Under the pieces are notes generated by a model that worked only from the letters and a program-made list of their open reading frames with translations, had not been told where the DNA came from and searched no databases. This document shows positions 52,224 to 61,865 of a stretch of DNA of 64,000 nt, in pieces. The stretch spans positions 124,001-188,000 of the forward strand of contig NZ_JAPWGY010000004.1 in NCBI RefSeq assembly GCF_027214005.1. The letters are read 5' to 3'. Source of the stretch: Kiloniella laminariae. Its GTDB lineage: Bacteria; Pseudomonadota; Alphaproteobacteria; Kiloniellales; Kiloniellaceae. Position numbers and translations under genes: made by a program. The stretch's first letter is position 1. Every line of letters begins with the position of its first letter.

Positions 52224-52601
52224 TCATTGTGATTTAAGGCGGAATAGCATCCAGACAAAAAGAGCCGTTCCGAGAAGTGTGAGCATTGAACCGACCGCAA
52301 CGGGGGCATTGTTACTGGTATCAAGCGCAACGAAGATTTTCCCCAGAACCAGTATGATGGCCCCAGCCTGAAACAGCCAGAATTGCAGTTTTGCCTGAGG
52401 GTGTCCTGCCAGGTCAGGAAAATGTTTGAGGGTAAAGCCAAAGGTCAGGGATAACAGAAAACCAACAAGATTGGTGTGGGCATGGGCATTCGAAAAATGA
52501 AAGCTTTCGGTGATTCCCATCCAGATCCCAAAAACCATACCGCTGAGCAGCCAGACAAAACCTGTTTTAATATAGCGCTCAGAGAGAGAAGCGTTGGTCA
52601 T
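52224..52601 (-). CDS. Small four-TM membrane protein with HAH motif, cbb3/NorB subunit I-like
   Basis: This protein of about 125 residues has four membrane segments. TM2 begins with FSNAHAHTNLVGFLLSLTFGF, resembling the HAHLNLLG helix of cytochrome oxidase/NO reductase subunit I, but the other haem ligands are missing because the protein is too short. Such stand-alone four-TM proteins are common and of unknown role, perhaps haem-binding. Start at ATG 52601 behind AAGGAG with 7-base spacing. Divergent from no close neighbour; terminates before the leuA leader. Confidence 0.65.
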   Translation of the reverse strand: MTNASLSERYIKTGFVWLLSGMVFGIWMGITESFHFSNAHAHTNLVGFLLSLTFGFTLKHFPDLAGHPQAKLQFWLFQAGAIILVLGKIFVALDTSNNAPVAVGSMLTLLGTALFVWMLFRLKSQ

Positions 52602-52719
52602 AATTATCTCCTTTGCTATTTTCTTGTGAAAATCAGACAAATTCAGAAACAATGTATACCCGAAACGTTTTGTTCCTTGTTGAAAAGAGAATAAAAGAAG
52701 GCTTGCCTATACCGAAGCA

Positions 52720-53175
52720 TCATTGCTTGTTGGATAAGAAGTCGACACAGATAAATAACATATTTACCTTCACACCGTCGATAGAGAGCGGAAGAATGAC
52801 ATCCTCAATACTTTTATGTGCCTTGTAGCGACCAATATAAGGTGGGTTGGCGATAACCGGCGCTTTTTCTGTGACGGCTTTTTCCAGATAAGACCATAGT
52901 CTGCTGGGTTTTTTCTGGTGAGGGATGCTTGACATCCAGCGGCCTGTCGGGTTTTCGGTGAGATGCCTGACAATCTCAGATCCAATCAGGCGATACCTGA
53001 AATCCAGCGGTTCGAGCTGTACCTCGTGTATCAGAATATTCGGGAGCAAATTCCGTAGATCGGCAGGGTCAAGATCTGCTCTGGCAGGCATCAGGCGATC
53101 CCCCCTCTTCGCATCCCAGTACTGATACATTTCAAAATTCTTGATCGACTTGATCTGGGAGGGATCAAAACTCAT
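52720..53175 (-). CDS. PAS domain protein (PAS_5 type)
   Basis: The 151-residue protein is a single PAS_5-like domain. It has MYQYWDAKRGDRLMPARADLDPADLRNLLPNILIHEV (split, about 16-52), FRYRLIGSEIVRHLTENPTGRWMSSI and VILPLSIDGVKVNMLFICVDF at the C terminus. This form, without effector domains, is abundant in Rhodospirillales-type alphaproteobacteria; the ligand is unknown. Start at ATG 53175. Confidence 0.82.
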   Translation of the reverse strand: MSFDPSQIKSIKNFEMYQYWDAKRGDRLMPARADLDPADLRNLLPNILIHEVQLEPLDFRYRLIGSEIVRHLTENPTGRWMSSIPHQKKPSRLWSYLEKAVTEKAPVIANPPYIGRYKAHKSIEDVILPLSIDGVKVNMLFICVDFLSNKQ

Positions 53176-53265
53176 GGGTCTTCTCGCTAGGCTTGTCTAT
53201 GCCGGATGTGGAGCGGCAGTAGTCTTTAAATAGTAATAAAAAAACAGTCTTCAGGATGCAGAAAA

Positions 53266-54777
53266 CTATTTTTTCCAGATAGATTTTCCTGACCCGGGGA
53301 GGCCCAACTGACTCCAGATATCATCGATTTTTTCGATGACAGCTTCATCCATGCGAATTTCCTCGCCCCATTCCCGTTTGGTCTCAGGTTCCCATTTGTC
53401 TGTGGCATCAAGTCCAATCTTGGAACCAAGCCCGCTTTCGGGAGAGGCGAAATCCAGGTAATCAATCGGAGTACCTTCGATGACTGTAATATCGCGGGCC
53501 GGGTCCATCTTTGTGGACACCGCCCACATCACATCTTTCCAGTCACGCGCATTGATTGTGTCATCCACGACAATGACCCATTTGGTATACATAAACTGAC
53601 GCAGGTAGGACCAGACCCCCATCATCACTCTTTTAGCGTGACCCGGGTAAGCTTTTTTCATCGACACGACGGCAATTCTGTAGCTGCAGCCTTCCGGCGG
53701 TAACCAGAAATCACTGATTTCCGGAAACTGCTGCTGTATCAGCGGAATAAACACTTCGTTCAAGGCTTCTCCAAGCACGGAGGGTTCATCGGGCGGGCGT
53801 CCGGTGAAGGTCGAAAGATAGATAGGTTTTTTCCGCATGGTAATGGCGGTAATGGTAAAAACCGGGAAGGGTTCGACCGAATTGTAATAACCGGTGTGGT
53901 CGCCATAAGGACCTTCATCACCATATTCATCGAGGCTGACAAAACCTTCGAGAATGATTTCGGCATTGGCCGGGACCTTGAGCGGGACGGTTTTACAATC
54001 AACCAGCTCTACTTTTTTACCACGGAGCAAGCCCGCAAACTGATACTCTGACAGGGTATCCGGTACAGGGGTTACTGCGGCAATAATTGTCCCCGGGTCG
54101 GACCCGAGAACCACGGCAGCAGGTAAGGGATCCGGTTTTTGTTTCTTCCAGCGGGCATAATGCTGAGCCCCGCCGCGATGTTTGAGCCAGCGCATCAGGG
54201 TTTTGTTCTTGCCCAGAACCTGCATGCGATAGATGCCAAGATTGAAGACGTCGGTTTTTTCGCCGCCGGGACCTTTGGTGACGACCAGCGGCCAGGTTAT
54301 CAGGGGGGCGGGTTCGCCGGGCCAGCAGGTCTGGATGGGCAGTTTGGCAAGATCAATGTCATCACCCGTCAGGACGATTTCCTGGCAGGGGGCCGAAGAA
54401 ACACTTTTCGGTTTCATGGCCATGACCGTTTTCAGGATTGGAAGATTGTTCCAGGCCTCTTTAAGACTCCCTGGTGGTTCAGGTTGCCTCAAAAAGGCCA
54501 GAGTCTCTCCGACTTCACGCAGTTCTTCCGGGCTGCGCTCCATGCCCCATGCGACCCGTTCAACTGTGCCAAAAAGATTGACCAGAACAGGCATGCCATA
54601 CGGGGTCCCATCCTCCTGTATGACGTTTTCAAACAAGACAGCAGGCCCGCCCTCGGCCAGAAGTCTGGTCTGGATTTCGGTCATTTCCAGCAGCGGTGAA
54701 ACAGGGTGGGAAACCCGGATCAGGCGCCCTTGGTCTTCAAGGTGGGTAATAAAATCCCGCAAGGAGGAGTATGGCAT
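53266..54777 (-). CDS. ubiD: UbiD family decarboxylase (3-octaprenyl-4-hydroxybenzoate carboxy-lyase)
   Basis: The 503-residue prenylated-FMN-dependent decarboxylase has [17 protein letters not shown] at the N terminus, [28 protein letters not shown] (about 175-202), [19 protein letters not shown] (about 276-294, catalytic Glu region) and the C-terminal [17 protein letters not shown] (about 400-416). It decarboxylates the ubiquinone precursor. The gene follows the NfeD gene by only 3 bases. UbiA is encoded about 7 kb away in this window. Confidence 0.92.
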   Translation of the reverse strand: MPYSSLRDFITHLEDQGRLIRVSHPVSPLLEMTEIQTRLLAEGGPAVLFENVIQEDGTPYGMPVLVNLFGTVERVAWGMERSPEELREVGETLAFLRQPEPPGSLKEAWNNLPILKTVMAMKPKSVSSAPCQEIVLTGDDIDLAKLPIQTCWPGEPAPLITWPLVVTKGPGGEKTDVFNLGIYRMQVLGKNKTLMRWLKHRGGAQHYARWKKQKPDPLPAAVVLGSDPGTIIAAVTPVPDTLSEYQFAGLLRGKKVELVDCKTVPLKVPANAEIILEGFVSLDEYGDEGPYGDHTGYYNSVEPFPVFTITAITMRKKPIYLSTFTGRPPDEPSVLGEALNEVFIPLIQQQFPEISDFWLPPEGCSYRIAVVSMKKAYPGHAKRVMMGVWSYLRQFMYTKWVIVVDDTINARDWKDVMWAVSTKMDPARDITVIEGTPIDYLDFASPESGLGSKIGLDATDKWEPETKREWGEEIRMDEAVIEKIDDIWSQLGLPGSGKSIWKK

Positions 54778-54780
54778 TGG

Positions 54781-55236
54781 TTATGACGGTGCTTCTTCTG
54801 GTTCAACAATCAGGGCTGTGCCTTCTACGCTGGTTATACGCACCTTGCTCCCCTCGGGTAAATCCCCTCCCTTGATTTTCCAGATGACACCGTTGATGGT
54901 TTCCCGACTGCCCCCCTGTGTGAGGGGTTTTTTCAGGGTCAGAGTTTGACCTATAAGGTCTTGTCCCCGTTTATTGAGGCCGGGTTGATCCGTGAGAGTC
55001 GGGTGTCTTTTGGCATAGTTGCGCCAAACAACAATCGAGATAACGGACAAGACGGCAAAGATAAGGATCTGGTGTTCCCAGGCCATGTCGGGAAACAGAT
55101 AGAGCAGCCCGCCGACTATTGCCGCGGCGATGCCCATCCAGAGAGCAACAGCGCCGGGGGCAAAGACCTCTACCGAGATGAGAAACAGGGCAAAGACCCA
55201 CCAGTACCAAAATTCGATCTGTGTCAGAATAAACAT
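54781..55236 (-). CDS. NfeD-like membrane protein
   Basis: The 151-residue protein has three membrane segments (about 9-28, 30-46 and 52-68). The C-terminal OB-fold (about 88-148) has GQTLTLKKPLTQGGSRETING and KVRITSVEGTALIVEPEE. This short NfeD form pairs with slipin/stomatin proteins, and here its gene follows the SPFH gene by 15 bases. Thought to help organise membrane protein quality control; no protease domain is present. Confidence 0.85.
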   Translation of the reverse strand: MFILTQIEFWYWWVFALFLISVEVFAPGAVALWMGIAAAIVGGLLYLFPDMAWEHQILIFAVLSVISIVVWRNYAKRHPTLTDQPGLNKRGQDLIGQTLTLKKPLTQGGSRETINGVIWKIKGGDLPEGSKVRITSVEGTALIVEPEEAPS

Positions 55237-55251
55237 GGTGTTTGAAAGTCC

Positions 55252-56235
55252 TTAGTTGTCGGGACTGTTTTGCTTGTCACCTTTCCAGGGGGAAGGTTTT
55301 TTCTTGGCGGGAGCTTTGTCGTCCCCAAGCATGGATTTTGCCAGTTCTGCCACTCCGGCAATGGAGCCGAGTATGCCAGTTGCCTCCATTGGCAGGATCA
55401 TGGTTTTCTGGTTTGGTGAATCTGCAAAACGTCCAAAAGCTTCAACATATTTCTGAGCGACAAAGTAGTTGATGGCCTGGATATCACCTTCGGCGATTGC
55501 CTGTGAGACCACAGTCGCGGCCTTGGCTTCTGCTTCGGCTTCCCGTTCGCGAGCTTCGGCGTCACGGTAAGCCGATTCACGTCTCCCTTCGGCTTCAAGA
55601 ATTGCTGATTGTTTCATGCCTTCTGCCCGAAGTATCTGGGCCTGGCGTACGCCTTCAGCTTCCAGAATACTGGCGCGTTTATCACGCTCGGCTTTCATCT
55701 GTCTCCCCATCGATTGTACCAGATCCGCCGGGGGGGTAATATCCTTTATCTCAACCCTGGTAACCTTCACGCCCCAAGGTTCTGTCGCATCATCGACCAC
55801 CCTGATCAGCTCGGCATTGATTTTGTCCCGTTGGGAAAGTAGCTCATCCAGATCCATTGACCCCATAACGGTTCGGATGTTGGTCATGGTCAGGTTGAGG
55901 ATTGCGCGCTCAAGATCGCGAACTTCGTAAGCTGCTTTTGCGGCATCGAGGATCTGATAAAAAACCACGCCATCAACCTGAACAACTGCGTTGTCTTTTG
56001 TAATCACCTCCTGCGAGGGAACATCCATGACGGTTTCCATCATGTTGAGGACAGCACCGATTCTGTCCACGATGGGAACAATGAGATGTAGACCAGGAGA
56101 AAGGGTTTTGGTGTAGCGCCCAAAGCGTTCGATTGTATATTCGCTTCCCTGTGGAACAGATTTGACCCCCATCAATACAAGGATAAAAGAGAGTACGACT
56201 GCGGCAATGGCGAAAATTGAAAAAGCTGACAACAT
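55252..56235 (-). CDS. SPFH/band 7 protein (paraslipin/stomatin-like)
   Basis: The 327-residue protein has an N-terminal membrane anchor (about 2-22) and the SPFH domain (about 25-190) with [19 protein letters not shown] (about 28-46) and [23 protein letters not shown] long charged Ala/Glu coiled coil (about 190-265, REAEAEAKA) leads to a C-terminal region with [20 protein letters not shown]. It oligomerises at the membrane; with NfeD it is a standard operon. Start at ATG 56235. Confidence 0.88.
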   Translation of the reverse strand: MLSAFSIFAIAAVVLSFILVLMGVKSVPQGSEYTIERFGRYTKTLSPGLHLIVPIVDRIGAVLNMMETVMDVPSQEVITKDNAVVQVDGVVFYQILDAAKAAYEVRDLERAILNLTMTNIRTVMGSMDLDELLSQRDKINAELIRVVDDATEPWGVKVTRVEIKDITPPADLVQSMGRQMKAERDKRASILEAEGVRQAQILRAEGMKQSAILEAEGRRESAYRDAEAREREAEAEAKAATVVSQAIAEGDIQAINYFVAQKYVEAFGRFADSPNQKTMILPMEATGILGSIAGVAELAKSMLGDDKAPAKKKPSPWKGDKQNSPDN

Positions 56236-56522
56236 GGGAAAGCCTCATAGATAAAAATTCATGCAAGAACGAAACGGTAATAATTTATCTATGACAGAAT
56301 GAACAAAGCAGTGGCTACAGGGAAACAATTTTTTACCAAATGGCAGCATAGACACTTTGTTTCGCCAAATTATGGACTTTCAATAACTTTGTTACGGGAA
56401 ATGTGATATTTTTTTTAATAAATTTAGGGTTTTTTTCTATTCCTCTGGAAACAAGAAGCCTATAGTACCAGAAGTTTGTATGTACCGAGACAATTTCGGG
56501 ATTGGTATCTAGAGTGGCTGGA
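56236..56522. other. Intergenic region between divergent slipin and DUF4170 genes
   Basis: This AT-rich 287-base region holds T runs (about 56409-56437). It presumably carries promoters for both sides; no unambiguous -35/-10 pair or structured element is seen. Confidence 0.35.
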
Positions 56523-56735
56523 ATGACTCAATTTTTTGTGGTTGGCGGTGAATATGCGGATAGTTCTTTCTGCGAAGCCGTCGGGGGGGACGAAGAGTGG
56601 ATTGGTCCGTTTTCGAATTATGAATCGGCACAAAAGGAGTGGTCACGCAGAGCGTGGCTAACCGTCGATGATTGTACAACCCGGTTTCGTATCGAACGGG
56701 TTGATGCGGATGCGCCCCCACCTTGTACAGACTAG
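56523..56735 (+). CDS. DUF4170 family small protein
   Basis: The 70-residue protein follows the DUF4170 pattern: MTQFFVVGGEYADSSFCE, GPFSNYESAQKEWSRRAW and TVDDCTTRFRIERV. The family is confined mostly to alphaproteobacteria and is often found near LPS genes; here it is 11 kb from the lipid A cluster. Start at ATG 56523 rather than 56502, because the conserved domain begins there. Followed by a hypothetical gene 14 bases on. Confidence 0.8.
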   Translation: MTQFFVVGGEYADSSFCEAVGGDEEWIGPFSNYESAQKEWSRRAWLTVDDCTTRFRIERVDADAPPPCTD

Positions 56736-56749
56736 ATAAGGCTTCCTGA

Positions 56750-57577
56750 ATGTCCTGGGTTTTACCCGGCGACCAGGAGACCCGATTGAGGATTGCCAAA
56801 GGCTATCCTTTTGAAGCTCCGCCTTCTTCTTATCTTTTCGAAGATGGGCAGGTCAGGCTTTTCTCTGAGCTCCAGGGGGAAGAGCTTGCTCATTGGAACA
56901 CCGTTGTTCGACAGAGAACAGCGGTGATTGCGCATGGCTCCAATCGAGCTCCCGAGCAGCTGGCCCGCAAGTTTGCAGGGCATCTCTCGGCTGGAGAGGC
57001 GATTCCTGTTACCGCCATATGGCTGAAAGATCACGAAGTGGTCTATTCTGCACATGTGACACGTTATGGCTCGGTTGCTGCAGAGTTGATCCATTGTCCG
57101 GGAACTGCAGTGCAGGTGTTTGTAACCTGGCTTGATCAAGCGCAATTGTTACGGATGCATGAGAGCGAGCTGCCTTCAGAGAACTATACCTATGGGCATC
57201 TGGATTGCGACTGGATATCTGCGGACCTGCGGACGGATCATGACGCGGAGCAAGGGAGTGTTTGCCGGGATATCTCTCTGCCCTCAGTTAAGCTCATGGT
57301 TTATCGCAGCACGGCTGGGGCCTTGAGCTTCAGGGGGGAAGCTGTGGCGATTTCCGCACTTCCTGCCCGGGGCAGATCCTTGCAAGCCTGGCAACAATGC
57401 GAGGTATTGCAGCATGTTCATCAGGTTCATGGCTTGAGGCAATGTGACCTGCCAGAATTGCTTGATCAGGCAATCCTTGAAGCTATCGACTCTTCCGACT
57501 ATCGGCGGAGGTTGGTGCGAAGTTTAAAAAAACAATCATTGGATGTTCCTCACCCTTCCTATACTATTTACCTGTAA
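56750..57577 (+). CDS. Hypothetical protein with a gamma-glutamylcyclotransferase-like N-terminal motif
   Basis: The 275-residue protein is not firmly recognised. It contains AVIAHGSNRAPEQLARKF (about 57-74), recalling the YGSN phosphate loop of gamma-glutamylcyclotransferase-like enzymes, then AIWLKDHEVVYSAHVTRYGSVAAEL and VQVFVTWLDQAQLLRMHESE, the latter like the loop carrying their catalytic Glu. The C terminus (about 200-275) is helical with a KKQS tail. No signal or membrane segment. Spacing to DUF4170 suggests co-expression; enzyme activity is speculative. Confidence 0.55.
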   Translation: MSWVLPGDQETRLRIAKGYPFEAPPSSYLFEDGQVRLFSELQGEELAHWNTVVRQRTAVIAHGSNRAPEQLARKFAGHLSAGEAIPVTAIWLKDHEVVYSAHVTRYGSVAAELIHCPGTAVQVFVTWLDQAQLLRMHESELPSENYTYGHLDCDWISADLRTDHDAEQGSVCRDISLPSVKLMVYRSTAGALSFRGEAVAISALPARGRSLQAWQQCEVLQHVHQVHGLRQCDLPELLDQAILEAIDSSDYRRRLVRSLKKQSLDVPHPSYTIYL

Positions 57578-57712
57578 TAAAGTTTATTTTTCTTGCAAAT
57601 AAAAAGGCAGTTCTTTAAAGAGCGCGCTTCACGGGGCCATACTGGGATCTGTACTGAAAAGGAACAGATCACGATTGAGCCAAAGTCATCTACTGGTTGG
57701 GGAGGACGCAGA

Positions 57713-58240
57713 GTGTCTAAAGCACACGCCCTCTTCCAATTGGGGATGGACTTGAATCAAGGTTCAAGCACCACCCAAACGGAAGAAAACAAAACAGCTG
57801 TTCAGGACGCTATCAAAGCAACAGGCAGCGGAATTTCGAACGTGGTTAATCTTGATGATGACCGGAAAGATTATTTTATCGAGCGCGATGGTATCCGTTT
57901 TGCCGGGACTCATCTGATCATTGATCTTCTCGGGGCATCACGACTCGACGACCTGGAATTCATACAAGAAACACTGATTGAATGTGTTGAGAAGTCCAAG
58001 GCGACCCTGTTGCACATTCACCTGCACCACTTCACGCCTAATGGCGGTGTGTCGGGCGTAGCTGTTCTGGCTGAATCGCACATTTCCATTCATACCTGGC
58101 CTGAAAAAGGCTATGCGGCCCTGGATGTGTTTATGTGCGGTGATGCAGAGCCACATAATGCGATCACGGTTCTGAAGGACGCCTTTGGGCCGGATAAAGT
58201 GGTTGTGGATGAGTTCCGTCGTGGGAAGGAAGTGGGATGA
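57713..58240 (+). CDS. speD: S-adenosylmethionine decarboxylase proenzyme
   Basis: The 175-residue protein is of the short SpeD type with GTHLIIDLLGAS (about 64-75) and the self-cleavage site LAESHISIHTWPEKGYAALDVFMCG, where Glu121-Ser122 would be cut to give the pyruvoyl group. The first 50 residues are an extension compared with the minimal enzyme. The start is a GTG at 57713 behind GGAGG with 7-base spacing; a frame from 57593 has no such site. It supplies decarboxylated SAM to the coupled spermidine synthase gene. Confidence 0.88.
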   Translation: MSKAHALFQLGMDLNQGSSTTQTEENKTAVQDAIKATGSGISNVVNLDDDRKDYFIERDGIRFAGTHLIIDLLGASRLDDLEFIQETLIECVEKSKATLLHIHLHHFTPNGGVSGVAVLAESHISIHTWPEKGYAALDVFMCGDAEPHNAITVLKDAFGPDKVVVDEFRRGKEVG

Positions 58241-59085
58241 ACAAGTGGGTTACGGAAGGTTTGCATGGGGACCTTCGTACCAGCTATGGCATCAAGAAAG
58301 TCCTCTTTGATAACCAAACCGAACACCAGAATCTTGTAATTTACGAAAATGAGATCTATGGCCGGATCATGGCCCTGGATGGTGTGACCCAGGTCACGGA
58401 ACGCGACGAATTTATCTATCATGAAATGCTCGCCCATGTGCCGATCCTGGCGCATGGTGCTGTGCAAAGGGTACTGATCATCGGGGGTGGTGATGGCGGT
58501 ATGCTTGAAGAGGTTCTAAAGCACAAGTCTGTGGAAAAGGTCACGATGGTTGAAATCGACCGAACGGTGATTGATCTGAGCAAAGAGCATCTGCCAATGA
58601 TCTGTGGCAATGCTTTTGAGGATCCCCGTCTTGATCTGGTTATTACAGATGGCTGTCAGTTTGTTGAGAACACGTCGGAAAAATATGACGTCATTATTGT
58701 TGATTCCACGGACCCGATCGGGCCGGGGGAAGTTCTCTTCACCAACAATTTTTACACCCGCTGCAAGGCCTGTCTCAGGAAGGGGGGCGTACTTGTCACC
58801 CAGAACGGTGTTCCATTCCATCAGGCTTCAGAGCTGAAGTCGACACTGCGATATTTTCGGCCGATTTTTGCTGAGGCAACCTGCTATATGGCAAGTGTTC
58901 CGACCTATGTCGGTGGTGCTATGGCCTTTGGCTGGGGCACGGATCAGCAGGGGCTGAAGGATATTTCTCTGGATGTTCTAGAGGCCCGTTTCCGCCGTGC
59001 GCAGATTGATACAGGCTATTATACGCCTGAAGTCCACAGAGCTGCCTTTGCCTTGCCCGGCTATGTTCAAAGGCTGGTGGCCTGA
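58237..59085 (+). CDS. speE: Spermidine synthase
   Basis: The 282-residue aminopropyltransferase has QNLVIYENEIYGRIMALDGVTQVTERDEFIYHEMLAHVP (split, about 29-68), VLIIGGGDGGMLEEVLKH (about 78-95) and VIIVDSTDPIGPGEVLFT (about 153-170, catalytic Asp). It transfers aminopropyl from decarboxylated SAM to putrescine. Overlaps speD by 4 bases (ATGA), so the pair is translationally coupled. Confidence 0.94.
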   Translation: MNKWVTEGLHGDLRTSYGIKKVLFDNQTEHQNLVIYENEIYGRIMALDGVTQVTERDEFIYHEMLAHVPILAHGAVQRVLIIGGGDGGMLEEVLKHKSVEKVTMVEIDRTVIDLSKEHLPMICGNAFEDPRLDLVITDGCQFVENTSEKYDVIIVDSTDPIGPGEVLFTNNFYTRCKACLRKGGVLVTQNGVPFHQASELKSTLRYFRPIFAEATCYMASVPTYVGGAMAFGWGTDQQGLKDISLDVLEARFRRAQIDTGYYTPEVHRAAFALPGYVQRLVA

Positions 59086-59113
59086 AGAGGTTTGTTTTAA
59101 ACACAGCTGGTGA

Positions 59114-59137
59114 TCAGGAAGTCTTGAGGCTTCCTGA
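59114..59137. terminator. Hairpin between speE and the convergent pabBC gene
   Basis: TCAGGAAG (59114-59121) and CTTCCTGA (59130-59137) form a perfect 8-bp stem with an 8-base loop. No T run follows on either strand, so Rho-independent termination is doubtful; it may still end or protect the transcripts. Confidence 0.4.
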
Positions 59138-59141
59138 CAGG

Positions 59142-60974
59142 CTAAACCGGGCATTCTGGCCGCTTAATCAGTTTTGCTGGCATCAGATTCCGTACAGAAT
59201 TGCCAAAGTATATAGCTTCTGCTTTTTCAAGATCTTCTATCGACAGTTTTTTCTCGCTTAACTCTTTGAAGTTCTCCTTGAGCAGGCGGGTTCTCAAGGT
59301 GCCATTAAGGACACCGCAGTCGAGAGCTGGCGTGTAAAGGCGTCCTCCGATTTCAATGAAAACATTGGTCCGGGAACCTTCTGTTAGCTCGCCTCTTTCA
59401 TTCAAGAAAAGGACTTCGTCACAACCCGAGTCTTTTTGTCTTGCAGCCAGCTCATCTTCGTAAAAATCCCGTTTCGTCGTTTTGTGGTAAAAGAAGATAT
59501 CGCTGCTATCGACTTTTTTATCTGAAATAACAAAGGTGATTTCCTGTCGCGGATCCTGAAGGGGGATCGGCGTTGCAGTGAGACTGCTTGATCCATCTTT
59601 GTGGAGCAGCAGACGGGCGCGCTGGGTACCTTCGAGTGAGAGCTGGTCCAGCTGGTTCTCTATGGCCGCCCTGTCAAAGGGATAGCCGAAGAACCCGGCG
59701 GAGTTTTCAAGGCGTTGCAGATGTTCTTCTCTGAGGTGATATCCCTGACCTTCTTCCCAGCGCAATGTTTCCAGCAGGTCAAACTGAGGTTTGCTGTATC
59801 CCGCAGTGTTGCCTGAGAGAAAACGTCCCTTGAGCAGGCATTCCTGATATTCTGCAGCTGGTTCAGAGTCATAAACGATACCGCTGCCGATGCCCATTTC
59901 CCCTTTGCCATCCCGTCCGATGGCAAGGGTGCGTATGGCAACGTTGAAGCGGGTGTCGCCATTGGGTGCGATGTGGCCGATGCTTCCGGTGTAAATTCCG
60001 CGTGGGCGGGCTTCAAGCTCATGGATGATTTCCATTGTGCGCAGTTTGGGTGCCCCAGTGATTGATCCACAGGGGAAAAGTCGTTTGATCAGGTCGGTTG
60101 ATGTAATTTCAGGTCTGAGTTCCCCTGTGATGTTCGACGTCATCTGATGGAGAGAGCGGTAGGTTTCAACCGTAAAAAGTTCCGTTACCTTAATGCTGCC
60201 TGTGGTGCAGACCCGCCCCATGTCATTGCGAAGCAGATCGACAATCATCAGGTTTTCGGCCCGGGACTTTTCATCCCTTGTCAGCCAGATCTTGTTTTCG
60301 ACATCTACGGCTGGCGTATTGCCTCTTGCCGCGGTTCCTTTCATTGGCCGGGTTCTGGCTTTTCGTCCCTCTGTGGAGAGGAAAATCTCGGGCGAGAGAG
60401 ACAGAAACGTCTGGTCCTCTGTTCTGATAAAGGCGCCATTGGCAACATTCTGTCGCTGGCGCAGTTCCTGAAACAGGCCGACAGGATCTCCGGATAATTC
60501 GAAATCGTGCTTGAAGGTGTAGTTCACCTGATAGGTATCACCTGCCGCGATGTAATCTCTTACCTTCTCTACTGCGCGGCAATAGTCGGCTTCTGTCATC
60601 GACGGGGTGAGGTTATCCAACTGATAATCCCCCCAGCGTTGTCGGGCGAGAAAACGGTTGGTCTCTTCCGGAGTCAGAAGCAGTGCCTGATCGAACACCC
60701 CGAACCAGAGCAGTGGCGTGTCGGGGGTGAGCTGTTTCAGAAGCCCCTGCAGCCTGGGCTCAAAGTGATAGCCGAGTTCATAGGACAGGTAGCCAGCCAG
60801 ATGCTTTCCTGCTTTTTGTGCTTTTTCCATATCGGAAAAACACATTTCAAGAGTGGTGGCTTCGGTGCACTGGATAACGGCTTCCGGCTTGATAAACAAA
60901 ACAGAGCCCGCACCGGAGAGCGTATCGTCCAGCAGCACAAAGGGGTCTGTCTGTTTTTCCAAATGCGCGTTCAT
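59142..60974 (-). CDS. pabBC: Fused aminodeoxychorismate synthase component I / 4-amino-4-deoxychorismate lyase
   Basis: The protein has 610 residues. The PabB domain (about 90-385) has RPMKGTAARGNTPA (about 211-224, Lys of the PIKGT-type site), DLLRNDMGRVCTTGS, HQMTSNITGEL and CGSITGAPKLRTMEIIHELE. The PLP-dependent lyase domain (about 400-605) has TTKRDFYED (candidate PLP Lys about 487), CDEVLFLNERGELTEGSRTNVF and CGVLNGTLRTRLL. It converts chorismate to p-aminobenzoate for folate, with a separate glutaminase. The fusion is known in several proteobacteria; no pabA is in the window. Confidence 0.9.
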   Translation of the reverse strand: MNAHLEKQTDPFVLLDDTLSGAGSVLFIKPEAVIQCTEATTLEMCFSDMEKAQKAGKHLAGYLSYELGYHFEPRLQGLLKQLTPDTPLLWFGVFDQALLLTPEETNRFLARQRWGDYQLDNLTPSMTEADYCRAVEKVRDYIAAGDTYQVNYTFKHDFELSGDPVGLFQELRQRQNVANGAFIRTEDQTFLSLSPEIFLSTEGRKARTRPMKGTAARGNTPAVDVENKIWLTRDEKSRAENLMIVDLLRNDMGRVCTTGSIKVTELFTVETYRSLHQMTSNITGELRPEITSTDLIKRLFPCGSITGAPKLRTMEIIHELEARPRGIYTGSIGHIAPNGDTRFNVAIRTLAIGRDGKGEMGIGSGIVYDSEPAAEYQECLLKGRFLSGNTAGYSKPQFDLLETLRWEEGQGYHLREEHLQRLENSAGFFGYPFDRAAIENQLDQLSLEGTQRARLLLHKDGSSSLTATPIPLQDPRQEITFVISDKKVDSSDIFFYHKTTKRDFYEDELAARQKDSGCDEVLFLNERGELTEGSRTNVFIEIGGRLYTPALDCGVLNGTLRTRLLKENFKELSEKKLSIEDLEKAEAIYFGNSVRNLMPAKLIKRPECPV

Positions 60975-61116
60975 CGGTCTGATATGGATTCCATTTTGTG
61001 AAGAGCTTTAACCTGCTCTTTGCCTGAGGTCCAGTTCTCTTTGAAAACAGGTTTTCTTACCAGGACATTTTAGGAAAACAACAAAACCGGGACTGTCTGT
61101 TTGCGTCCTTTCCTGA

Positions 61117-61854
61117 TCATGAAAAGCTCTTTTCCTCTTGGTCTTTCCCATATTTTTGTTCGGACGGGATCAGCTCCCATACAACCGCATTGCGGACATC
61201 GGTATCTTCAAGGGCTGAAGTGGTCTGGACAGAGTAGGATATCAGTCGTTGCAATCCCTGCCTGGGAAGGTAGGTTCGCCCGGGGTCGCCCAGCAGGACC
61301 TGTGTCCCTGAAGCTGCAAGTTTATGCAGCCATGTCATGATTTCGTCTGCCATGGGGCCATCGTAACAGACGTCTCCGGCGAGCACGAGGTCCCAGCCCG
61401 GATTGGATCTGCCGATCAGATTTTCCGAAGTGGTTATGAGCCTGACCTGGTTGAGTGCAGCATTCAGATCTGTGGCGGCAATGGCATGGGGATCTATGTC
61501 GGCTGCGAGCACTTCTGCGGCCCCGGCTTTTAGTGCTGCGATGCCTTGCAATCCCGACCCGCAAGCAAAATCGAGGACTCGTTTCCCTTTAACAAGATCG
61601 GGATTGTCGAGAATATATTGCGCGAGGGCCTGTCCTCCTGCCCAGGCAAAAGCCCAAAAGGGAGGCGCAATGCCCAGTTTTTCGAGCTCTTTTTCACCGG
61701 CTTGCCAGAGCGGCAGGTCTTCCGCTGCAAGATATAGGCGGATAATATCACCAAGCAGAGCTGTGCCACCGGGTCGCGTATTGGCAAGGATCAGTTCTTT
61801 CATCCTGTGACTGTCAGGATCAGAGAATTTGTCTTGAAAGTCCTGTAGAGACAT
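61117..61854 (-). CDS. Class I SAM methyltransferase, ETF-beta lysine methyltransferase-like
   Basis: This protein of about 245 residues has APPFWAFAWAGGQALAQYIL (about 68-87), GKRVLDFACGSGLQGIAALKAGA (about 94-116, SAM site), EVLAADIDPHA and DLVLAGDVCYDGPMADE (about 155-171). This matches the METTL20-like group that methylates lysines of electron transfer flavoprotein beta, present in alphaproteobacteria and mitochondria. Start taken at ATG 61854, 12 bases after the ubiA stop; an ATG at 61914 inside ubiA is possible. Ends near the pabBC start region without a visible terminator. Confidence 0.75.
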   Translation of the reverse strand: MSLQDFQDKFSDPDSHRMKELILANTRPGGTALLGDIIRLYLAAEDLPLWQAGEKELEKLGIAPPFWAFAWAGGQALAQYILDNPDLVKGKRVLDFACGSGLQGIAALKAGAAEVLAADIDPHAIAATDLNAALNQVRLITTSENLIGRSNPGWDLVLAGDVCYDGPMADEIMTWLHKLAASGTQVLLGDPGRTYLPRQGLQRLISYSVQTTSALEDTDVRNAVVWELIPSEQKYGKDQEEKSFS

Positions 61855-61865
61855 CGTTGTCAGCT

